Origin: Pogona vitticeps
Lineage: Eukaryota; Chordata; Lepidosauria; Squamata; Agamidae
Reading direction: 5' to 3'
Length of the DNA stretch: 64,000 nucleotides
NCBI RefSeq assembly: GCF_051106095.1
Contig: NC_135786.1
Span: forward strand, 143,825,001 to 143,889,000
Of the stretch, positions 48,073 to 60,000 are shown in pieces. The stretch's first letter is position 1, and each line of letters starts with the position of its first letter. The notes beneath the pieces are model-generated. The model did not search any database and was not told the origin of the DNA. It worked only from the letters and a program-made list of their open reading frames with translations. Made by a program: the position numbers and the translations under genes.

Positions 48073-51000
48073 CTACCAAGACAATAAAAGCAGTGCAAAA
48101 TAAGTTAATGACTCTCTCTTTTTTAACGAAGAGTACACCTATATGAGGTTTTTCCAATTGTAGACTAATGGGGTCCAAGTCCAGGAAAAGTCACACTGTA
48201 TTTTTCCGACTGGCTCTGGGTTCTGTTGATGGTTATGTGGCTTTAAGTTACATTTTACATTTTGTTGAACTGAACCAGTCTTTTCATTTTCACTGAAGCC
48301 AGCAGAACAGGGACAAGGACAACCCCATCTAATTGTAAAACTGCACTTAACAAAATTTACGTGACAAGAATGTATGAAATTGTATGCATATGTTCTCAAA
48401 ATAATAATTAAAAGATGGCAGGGCCATAGTATTCTTCACCAAGGAAATTCTGCACATTAATTATACAGCAAATCTTCCTACATATTCTACCAGTGTACAG
48501 TTTTTCTAACACTGTCCAGTTTTAAAAAATGAGGGGAAAAAAACCCAAACCAAACTAAAACAAATTTGAGTATCCTTTTTACAGTAAAGGAAAACAGTGT
48601 AGTACAGTCCTATTACAGTATATAACTCAAGAGCTGTTTGTGGAAGAGCAAGGGCACACAAGCTTATCCTGAAACAAGGATTGGTCCAAACCCAGTGGAA
48701 TAGTTATGCCAGTGTTAAGTGCAGTGGCATGAGCAGCAGAAGTGAATTAAAACTGGTTAACAAGATGGCAATTGTATTCTTCATTATGCACTAGCTGCAT
48801 GAACTGTTGTGTGAACAGGGTATAGAAGTAGCAATTCATGAACTAGTGCCAGTTTGCTGCTGTGGTTTATGTCACAGCACTTATGCTTTTGTAACTAACT
48901 GTCAGGAGCCTGGCCACTGGAATAAGCTGTCCTACGTCTTCTTTAACAGCTCAGTCCTATGCACACTTCTTGGCACTTCCCACTGAGATCTATGAGACCT
49001 ATTCTCAAGTAGGTATGCACAAGGCTGAAGTTTCAGCCTAAGACCTTTTGTGAAATTGTGCAGGCAACAGAAGCATGGAAGATCCTGAACACTGGCAGAG
49101 TGGTTATGCTTTTTCTTTTCATACCGATTGGCCAATAAGTAAAGGGATCTGAAGAGAGCAACAAAGCAGAAGGGGCCGGTGGCAATCCTTTCTCACCTCA
49201 CTGGTTGCAAAAAGCAGCTCTCTTTCATCAACCACAATCTTGTAGACATTCGCCAGGGGAGCACCAAAGGAGAGAATATGTTCATACTGAAACACTTCCA
49301 GCGGCCGGCCTTCTCCACGCTTGTAGACCGAAACAGCATCAGCACTGACACCCAACCAAAGTTCTTGAGGGAAGCCCCCTTCTTTACACTAGGGAAGCAA
49401 AAAACAGAATATCATAAAGAGAATGGAAACAAACTACTGTGTTTCCCCGAAAATAAGACAGGGTCATATTTTAATTTTTGCTCCAAAAATTAGGGCTTAT
49501 TTTTAGGAGAAGTTTTATTTTATTTTTTCATGTACAACAATCTACATTTATTCAAATCCAGTCATGTCATCTTCTGGTTGCTGCACAATAGTGGAAGGCA
49601 GGGTCTCACTTAACTGGGGCTTATTTTGGAGGTAGGGCTCATATTATGAGCATCCTGAAAAATCATATTAGGGCTTATTTTCAAGTCAGTTCTTATTTTT
49701 GGGGAAACGGTAGCACAAATGATTATTGAATACTTCTATGGTTACCCAAATGCAGTTACAAATAATTACTTCTAGAGCACTGTTCAGCCTGCAGTGTGCT
49801 TCCTAATTCACTTTTTGTACCCCTCACTGTGCTACTACTGCTTAAGAAAAGATGATATGCAATTAAAGTCATTTGACTCTTCTTATTAGATTCTTATAAA
49901 TTCCTAGATTGGGGAATCTCAACAAGATATGTACATGCAAATGTTCCAGGCCTGAATCACTCCAGAAAATTAGATGCTAATGCTTAGACAGAATGGTTAC
50001 ACTAAACAGTTTAGATGTATCAGGAAAGAGGGCCACTAAGCTGGACTTTAGCCGAGTAAGTGGGGAAGGGCAGGTTGGTCCCAATGTCTGTGAAGATACT
50101 TTTGATATGAAAAGATTTAGTCTGGAGGCCTTTTAGATGTAGTTCTCTATGCTGCTTCCCTGGGACAGGCATACATTACTGTAATAGCTGCTGATGCCAC
50201 AAAGACCTAACAGCTCCTTAAAGTGGTGTAAGCCAGTGCTCCCCAATCTTGGGCCTCCAGATGTTCTTTGACTTCACCTCCCAGAAATCCTGGCCAGCAG
50301 AGGTGGTGGTGAAGGCTTCTGGGAGTTCTAGTCCAAGAACATCTGGAGGCCCAAGGCTGGGGACCACTGGTGTAAGCAATATTTCTCTAAACAACTGTGA
50401 AGATTTAAGGGGCATTTGGGGGCTGCTTCTCAATCCGTCTCAGATGAAATGTTATCATAACTTTATTACCTCTCCCATCCATGCTGGCAAAGCAGTTTAC
50501 AAAGAGATGGTGCACAGACTTGCAAACGTTTGGAAGAGTATCATAAAATCTAATTTACATCCCACAGACTAGAAAGCTCTGTTTAGCTGCATTTTTTTGT
50601 GAAAGATTGTGCTGTTGAAAATGCCAGAAGAATGTTGGTACACTCACCTCTACATCAAAGAGGGTTGACCCATAGCCAGGCCACTCTTTAATCAAGCTCA
50701 TGTACTTTGCCATTGCTTGTTCCTGGCCCATTCCCTGCATTTTTTTCCACTTGTCAATCACACTGGTTCTGGCTGCAGAGATCTCCTCTTTCACCCACAT
50801 ATCCAGCATCTGGTCCTCTTCCATCTTCTGCCTGCTGATGGAAGTACTGCGGAAACTCCTCCTGAGAGTTCCTTCCAGAAAGTTGGTCCGCTTCTTCTCT
50901 AGCCTCTCTGTTGGGGTAAATGTTTTAGTGGACTGCATAATGCGAGATCTGAGCCTCTGCAATGGATAGACTTCTTCTATTTCTGGCACGGTGATATTGG

Positions 51001-54000
51001 ATGAAGTGTAATCTCCCTGTAGGTACTGGAGCCGCAAGGCAGCCAGGATCTGGAGGGTTTCTTCGGGAGCTGGATAATGTCCTCGAATCACTGCTTCATG
51101 TGCCTATGGGGAAGAAAAGCAATCCTTTCACAATGAGATACACTGCAACATTCTGGATCTTAAGTTTCAGCACCGACTGACTCCAATTTCAATCCTGCCA
51201 CTTGCCATGTATTCACCAGGCAGTTTTAGGTAAGCCTCTCAGCCCCTATCTGATTCCCACTGCTGCCCCCACAAGTCAAAGATAATATTTGCATCGCTGG
51301 GTTGTAGTAAGGCTCACTGGTTGATGAGTGTGATGTGCTTTGAACAGCAGGACGTGATGTACAAATCAGTATTGGAAGTAGTTATTACTGATTTGGGGCT
51401 TACTGTTTGCTGTTCCTCCCACAAAAATACTCAATGGGAACTATAGTATGTACTTACAACCCTCCTAGCTTTGTTCACTTGTGCCTATGCAAGTGTTGAT
51501 GAAAGCCACCGGAGGGCAGCCAAGCAGCTGCTTCTGCAGGTAACCAGCTTCTCTGTAGAGAACTGCAGATATACAGTGGTGCCTTGCAAGGTGAATGCCT
51601 CATGGGATGAAAAACTCACAAGATGAATGGGTTTGGCGATAGGATTGATGACTCGCAAGACGAATGTTCCTATGGCCATGCTTTGCAAGATGTTTTCTGT
51701 TAGAAGACTTCAGCCTCACTTGTTCACTATAAAATGTGAAATGTAAAAAGTTTCTGTACTGTTGGTTTCTGCATGTTTACATGTCTTGAAAATGCACTTT
51801 CTGAAGAGTTTTTCAATATCCAAGGACTGTTAGTAACTGGTTCTGTTCAGTTTCAGTGAAGGCAGATGTTCCTGCCTCATGTTTGCTGATTTTTAAATGT
51901 TTTTCTATGATGTTTAAAAAGTTAGTTTTTTGATTGAAATTTTTGAAATCATCTGCACATTATGTATGGCTCTAAAGAGCACTTAATAAACCCTCAACTC
52001 AATTTGACTTTGTTTTTATTTGTGCGCTTCGCAAGACAAATTTTTTGCAAGACGGCATTAACCGCGGAACGAATTAAATTCGTCTTGCAAGGCACCACTG
52101 TAATTGCAAAAGAAACACCTGTCTGCTTGCAAGATGAAGCTGCCATGTGAGGTTACTGGCTAGTGAGGAGAGTACCTCAACCATGTTTCTAGTCGATTAC
52201 ATCCTAAACTATTATATGCTTGTCCTTTCTTCCAAGAGTGGTGGCACTTGGCGCTTCTGCATTTACTCATGCACAGTTGTTTGGATGGTGCTCCTAACAA
52301 TCAGTAATGGAGGAGCCAAAGGAATAACTGAAACAATAATGAGCCGCTACTGCTGCTAATAGTTCCAATTAATGGTTATAGCAAGCATAAGAGGTATGTC
52401 ATATTTTTAGTTTACTTATGGATAACCTAAAAAAAACACACAGGGACAAGAGTGCTTCTTTAAAACTGTGGAATTCACTTCCAGAATATGCCGTGATGAT
52501 CAACAACTTAGATGTTTTACAAGGGGATGAGACATATTAATAGCATCTTCCATTTATTTTTCCAACCTCTTTTTTATTTATACACATGTTTCTGTATTTA
52601 CTTTGTTTTCATTTACATTCATTTCCATACAAAACTGGGATGCAAGATAGGTTGCTCACAGCAAGATATATGTAATATAAACTATTTCAATGTTAAAATC
52701 CAATTAAATAAATGATTACATTAAAGAACTAATGAATTAAAAACATCATAGAAAATACATGGACAGGGAAGCAGAACACTCATTCATGCTGGTTACTTTT
52801 CTAGCAGCCAGTCAACTGTCAAAAACCTGCCTCTACTATCTGCTACTTGTAGTGGAAGGAAAACAGCATGACGGCCAGCCTAGCATCTCCCTTAAATGAG
52901 TTTCAGTGTTTGAAACGTGATCTGCTTAAACAACTGTAGCAGGGGTTTCCCTGCTGCAACTGTTTAATAACCAGGATCTTAAACTACAGTTTCCTGCACC
53001 CATGATCACTGGTGAGATACTGGAAATAATGAAGTCACAGATTTTGATGTCCATTTTGTGTACCCCAAGCTCTACAGGTTTTTGATGTGGCTGATAAACA
53101 TTCATATTTAAGACAGACACAGAAAAACAAAGCAAATACAGCAAGTATAAAAACATGGCATAGGAATACCAAAAAGTATATAATCCTGTTTGCAGAGTAA
53201 GCCAGAGCATAACTTTCCATCCCTTCCTCCTACTAAACAAAACACTGCTGCCATAATTCTTGGGGGCAGGTACACAGCCAGGCTTCGTGTGTGCACGAAT
53301 GCACATCTGAGAATCGCAGCACTCTTGTTTATCAGGGAGGAACAAATGGGACATTATGCTTTGGTTTATGCTACTAACAGGATTTCAGTCAATATAACTC
53401 AGTGATCAAGGCAAATGATGGGTCAAAATGCAATTTGATATGTGTCAAAGAAAAGCAGATACTAGCAATGGGATTTTCAGGTTTATTGGATTATAAATCC
53501 TGTAATACCCTGTTCTGGGAATTCTATCTGATTTCACTCACCTGGGAGAAAAGGCCTAAGCTAGAAGGCTATGGGGCTTAGTTAGGCCTACCTCTGGCTG
53601 GTTTCCTGTTCAGAAAGAAAACTCCCAGCTAGCACTGGGACAGGAACAGAAAGCCTAAGCAAAGCTAGGCCTAGCTAAACAGTAGAATCCCTATTATGAA
53701 TAATCACCACTGTTTCTGTCTTTGAAAGCAGTTTCCAAAAGTAGAAATATGAATGAGAAATATTTTTATTGCTGATGCTACTCAGAACTGCTCCACAAGA
53801 CCACCTTATTCAAATGAACTAGTGCCAGGAGAGCATCCTTCTGGATTGTTCCACATACCATAGATCTTGACATTAAATCTTATTCTTTTTACCTGCTCAA
53901 ACATGAATGCAAATTCCACACTATCTTTTGGCACATGTTCGGTATCCAGGAAGCAGTAGAGCTTGAAGTAAAATTTCCATGTTGTGTTATTTCCCTCTGA

Positions 54001-57000
54001 AGCAGCTCCAAGCCTGAAAGTGTTATATACAGAGTATATTGAGCTTAAAGAATAAAATTTTCTTAACACCTTCTGGGCACCTTTAAGAACCTATTAAAGA
54101 CTTGGATGTTTCGGCAGGCCTTCTCTCCAGATTACTTTTGATTTTCTTCTCTCCTTTATTGTTTCCCTATTTTTAATTGTTGTTGTAATTATGCTGTTTT
54201 ATGTTATTGTATTTTATCTCTGTTGTTGGCCGCCTAGAGTAGTCCACCACGACTAGATAGGCGGGATATAAATTAAATAAATAATAATAATATAATAACA
54301 ATAAAAGAAATATTTTATACTACAGCCAATATTTTCTGTGCTCTGTGAAATAAAGGATTCGCTAACATTCAAATTACTAAGCCAGCTGCCATGTTTTGAA
54401 TATAAAGATAACTCAGAATTCTGGCTTCTTACTGATTCTCTGTGTTGCCAGTACACTCTGCCCAGTGACCACCTCTCATCAGCAGGAGAGGCTAAACTAA
54501 TAAAGAACAAAAACTCCAGTCATGTGACCTTGGACCCCCTAGGTTGTCAATGTCATCAAGCCAGAGTCTTAAGCCAGGAATTCAAGTTGGTTTTCTCTTC
54601 CTGATTTATCAGGGAATATGGGATTTGGGCTCAGATGTAACGGGAGACTGCTGGAAACTGATGGGATGTATGGCTGCATGGGCAGTGGGCACAAATACAC
54701 TAATCTGAACAATAAACCAAATTTAAAAAAATCTGGACTACAGTGGGCCCTCGACTTATGAACGGCCCTAGTTGTGAACATTTCGGGTTACAAACCTGAT
54801 CTCATTGCAAGTAGTAAACCCTACTTGCGAACGCAGATCGGGTTATGAACCCAAAAGGCAGGGAGAAAGGGTGGGAAATTCGAATTTCCTGCCCTTCCTC
54901 CCTGTCTTTGGAGCTTTCAAAAGGCTTCCTCCAACATCAGAGGAAGCCTTCTGAAACCTCCGAAGCCAAAAAGGCAGGGAGAAAGCGTGGGGAGTTTGAA
55001 CTTCCCACGCTTTCTCCCTGCCTTTCTGGCTTCAGAAGCAAGCCGGCAGGCCGGGGAGAAATTGGCTCCCTCCTTTCACCTGATGCTGAGTCCTCTTCAC
55101 ACTGGGCTGAGCTCAGCCAGCGCAAAGGGGACTCACCATCGGGTGGAAGGAGGGAGCCGATTCCTCCCTGGCCTGCCGGCTTGCTTCCGAAGCCAAAAAG
55201 ACAGGGAGAAAGCGCAGGAAGTTCAAACTTCCCGTGCTTTCTCCCTGCCTTTTTGGCTTCAGAGAGCTCTGAAGCCGCCCATCGCGGCGGCAGGGACCCC
55301 CAAGGAGGTCTCCCAGGGCTTGCACACCACCATGGGAGACCTCCCTGGGGGTCCTCGCCGCCGCGATTGGTTCCTTCAGAGGTTTCAAAGAGCTTTCCCC
55401 GACATCGGAGGAAGCCCTTTGAAAGCTCCAAAGGCAGCAGAGCCAGCGGAGGGCCGGGAGGCTTCGGACTGGTAAGTTTTAAAAAAACTTTTCTGTGTGG
55501 GTTTTGGAGGGTGGGTTTGGACTGGGGGGTTATGTTTCTGTTGTTTGTATGTGTGTGTTTTTTTGCAGTCCCAACGTGGGACTTGCTCTTTTTATTTTTA
55601 TTTTTGTATTTTTATTTTTATTTTTTGAAATGCTGGAACGGATTAATTCCATTCCCATGCATTTCAATGGGAAATGATATGTCGACTTATGAACTTTCCG
55701 AGGTACGAACGTCCTCCCAGAATGGATTAAGTTCATAAGTCGAGGGCCCACTGTAATCAGGTTGACAGGAAACTGCCTTTTTGAGTTGTTTGCTGTTGAA
55801 AGAAAAAACATAAAATTTTTTAGCTACTGGGGTTCCCATCGAAGGAACGATGATGCCAGCACTGCAAATGTAGGTTCAGAGAGAAACCCAGTGAGCAAAT
55901 AAATAGGTTGCACTTGCTTCAGAACAGTTATTCCCAAGCTTGGTCTTCAGTCGTTGCTGGACTATTAACACCCACAATCCCTGACCATTTCCTATGCTGA
56001 TGAGGGCTTCTAGGAGGATATGTCCAATAATATTTGGGGGTCCCAAATCACTAGCTTAGGATATTAAAAAAAACATACAAGAAATGTAATATACTTAGAA
56101 GGGACTGAAATGTAAAATGTAGATTCCAAGATGAATGGACCATCCCAGCAGGTGGAGAATATGACAGAGAAAATTCTCTGGAGGCTTTAATAGATTTTGC
56201 TAGAGACACTGTAGCCAGCTGGATTCTGGTTTCAACAGGCCAGCACTGGGGATCTCCTAGAAGCTACTGGAAAGTTGGGTTTTCCTAAACTCTAATTACA
56301 AGTTTGAACCCGTGATTGGTACATTTACAGTAGATGTGGAAAATCTTAAAAGAAAGGCTTAAAGTGGAGAAGGTCCAAACAGGCAGGGTTATTGATGGAA
56401 AGGCATGAGAGGAAATTTCAGGGGAACAGAACACCAGTCTCACAATGAAGAGTGATGAAATTGCCCTCACGCTGCAAAACACCTCATTAATCCTTTTTTT
56501 AAAGGGGAGGAGGGGAAATGCCATTGATTCAAGAAAGAGAAATTCAGAAAACCTGCTGTTAGCTATTTTAATTGCTTACTCATTAGGAGAGGCACACTCA
56601 CTTTTCAAACTTTGCCAAGATATCAGCCACAACCGTTCTGCTTTCAATGGCTTTTTCTGTAGTGCCATTGTACTCAAACAGGGCAAACATATTTCTGCTA
56701 TCTTCCATGGCCAGCCCTCGAATTAACTTTTCAACAACCTAGTAGATAAAAAGAAAATGAGACAACACAAGAATAGTTGGACTTTACAGAGTAGCAACAT
56801 CAATTAACAGACAATGGAGGCAAGGTAAGAATTGGGCACACGTACAACTGCCATCTGTAGCACAAATACAGTGGTGCCTCGCTTAACGGGTGCCCCGTTT
56901 AACGAAGAATCCGCATACCGATGCGGATTTTGCGATCGCAAAAGCGATCGTATTACGATGTTACCTATGGGGAAAAATCGCTTAGCGATTTTTCCCCATA

Positions 57001-60000
57001 GGCACCATTTTCCCCCAGCTGACCGGCGGGGGCATCAGAAGGACTGCGGGAGAGGGCTCCCCCTGCGGTCCTTCTCAAGCTCCCGCCGGTCAGCTGGGGG
57101 AAAATGCAGGTGGGAGCTTGAGCGGGGAGACCTCTTCCTCTGAGGAGGCGGCGGCGGCGGCTCATCCGAAGGCCGGGCTCGCTCCTCCCGGGCCGTGGAG
57201 GGGGAAGGGGGAAGAAAAAGAGACCCGGCGCGGGCGGGCACTTGGCTCCTCCTCCCCCTTCAGCTCCTTCTCTTCCAGCCGGCAGCCGGCTGCCTTGTCC
57301 CTTCCCGGGCTGTGGAGGGGGAAGGGGGAAGAAAAAGACCCAGCGCTGCCGGGTGCTTGGCTCCTCCTCCCCCTTCAGCTCCTTCTCTTCCAGCCGGCAG
57401 CCGGCTGCCTTGTCCCTTCCCGGGCTGTGGAGGGGGAAGGGGGAAGAAAAAGACCCAGCGCTGCCGGGTGCTTGGCTCCTCCTCCCCCTTCAGCTCCTTC
57501 TCTTCCAGCCGGCAGCCGGCTGCCTTGTCCCTTCCCGGGCTGTGGAGGGGGAAGGGGGAAGAAAAAGACCCAGCGCTGCCGGGTGCTTGGCTCCTCCTCC
57601 CCCTTCACCTCCTCCTCTTCCTCTTCAAGCCGGCAACCGGCCGGCTTGTTCCTCCCAGGGCGGCAGCGGCGGCGGCAGGGAGAGGGAAAGGGCCTGGCGC
57701 TTGGCTCCCCCTCTCCTGCTTCTGGCTACTTTTGAAACACCCGCCGGCCAGCTGGGGGGAAATGCCAGCTGATCGGCGGTTGCAAAATGGCCGCCGCTGT
57801 TTTCAGGACGGATTCCTCGCTTACCGAGGCGGCGAAAATGGCCGCCCCTATGGAGGATCCTCGCTGAACGGTGAGTTTTTGCCCCATAGGAACGAATTAA
57901 ACAGGGTTTGATTCGTTCCTATGGGGTTTTTCTTTCCGTTTAGCGATGTTTTCGTACAGCGACGTTAATCCTGGAACGGATTAACGTCGCTGTGCGGGGC
58001 ACCACTGTAATTGAAAATCTACTTTTGTTCTCAAGAATGTTGTATAACTGCATGTAAGTTACTAATAATGGGACCATGGGTACAGAAGGAAAAAATAATA
58101 GTAGAAAATAATGATAGCAATCATCATCATCATCCACTTAGTAGAACTCTGCTATCATGAAACAGCATGTAATAGAATCAATAAAAGCACAAGTACAAAC
58201 TAGCCAGTGTTCCAAAGCAAATCACTGTCCCAGATACGTAATTATATTTTTCTCCACTGTGACTCTTCAGATTCAAGCTTTTTGTCTTTCTTTTGTGGCA
58301 CTACTGGAACATTTGGCAACACTAAATGCTTTTGTTTGGGGAAAAATGACAAAAAGTGTACAGCTGTTAAAAATTCACAGACTGGAAGGCCACTGTCTAA
58401 CTATCTGGACAAAAAGTTAGGATGTCGAGTCACGCTAACCAACATCAACCCAAGCCTGGCGCATAGACTCTGTTATCAAAGGGACACATTGGAAAACACA
58501 TGCATTGCTGTGCCTGAAAATGTACATTTCTACTTCACAGGGAATGTGGGGAATTGACTGGGCTTTTGGGCTTTACTTGCCAAATATCACCTCTTTTGAA
58601 ATAGTACATTGCCACATGTTCTGCAAATTTTCCTACAGCTGAAGCACAAATGCATCTTGCAAAGCTGGTTATGGAAGCACGTCCCCCATACATCATAAAG
58701 CCCTGCCCCATTGTATCCTCATCTCACCTCGCCTGCTGTTGTGTGGGAGTTAATGGTGATCTTACAGGAGCCACCACCATGGCAGTAGACTGTAGATGTC
58801 ATCTCCTGTCTCTTGATCAAGGCTTCAATTTCATCCCGTGATGGCACAAACTCTCTGCTTTTGGTCTTTTTCAATGATTCATAAATGAAAAGGGCATACT
58901 TTTCCATTTCTGTGCCTGGAAACTGGTCATGTACCCTGTGGGAACAAACTCTGAATTCAATTTCTTCTAGTTGTGTCAAGTTCTGAGAGACACTGAAAAG
59001 GCCACAATGAGAGAATTTTAACATAGGTGATGCAGCCCTTAATTTAGCCTTCAGAAGACAATGTTCATGTCCATTAAAAATATTCTAAGCAAAGGTTCAC
59101 ATATAAAACTGTTTTTGTCCATTAATTTTAATGAAAACTTTGGGCTAATCACTTACAATTTGGTTTCAGTCCTTTTTTCATTCAGAAATAAAACTGATTT
59201 GTCCAAGAAGTTACACAGAGTAGAGAGTCAAGAGTGTTGAGGAAAAAGGGGGGGCTGACTTCCTGTTCTCCTCCCCTCCTCTTCTCCAACCACTTTGCTT
59301 CCACCTTTCTCTCTAGAGCAGCCATTCTCAACCTTGTTTCGGTCTCAGCCATAAACACAACATGAAATATAGGATGGATGAGAGGCGGAGCAACGGGTAG
59401 CGAGAACAGGGAGATTTCAGGGTTCTGGGAACCCCTGGGTTTACTCCGAGACAGCAGACACCCCCCCCCAGGAGATGGCGGGCAAGTTTCCCACATGAGA
59501 GTGGACTTGCAGCAAGTGGAGTTTGGAAACGCCGAATTTCAGATGGCGGTTTGTCTTTTGAAAGAATTTCCCTTCCTGCACGCAACTGTTTCGTGAAGGT
59601 CGCCATCTTAATGGTGAGTAGATGCCCGGTGAAGGGGGTGATATGAAGATTTATGATCTAACTGCATGAACAGAGATTAATGAACTGCACTAAGCGACAG
59701 CAAGTAATAGATCAGATTTTTTATTTTTTATTTTTTTGGAGGCTGATCAAGGAAGAAGATCTCAAAGCAGCATGGAACTTTGGTAATCCCTGTAACGCTG
59801 GTGTTTTTTTTTAACTGCATCACTGCTGAAACTAACTTTGTCTTTTCTCCCTCAACCCCTCCTCCCCGAGAACTGGCTTTTCATAAACTAGAGAACTTTA
59901 AATAACTCTGAACAATTTACCATATGTGACTCTGCATCAAGTTGCAAAGGTGGATTACAAATAAAATAACATTTTTATTACGGCTGGATTTACAATTAGA

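Noticed and set aside
54845-55738. A 297-codon plus-strand frame and mirror frames on the minus strand
   Set aside because: They lie entirely in a MITE with internal palindromes; the same residues appear on both strands because the DNA is self-complementary.
57118-57911. Three overlapping frames of 176 to 238 codons
   Set aside because: The 115-bp tandem repeat shifts through all three frames; the Pro/Ser/Gly-rich product is an artefact.
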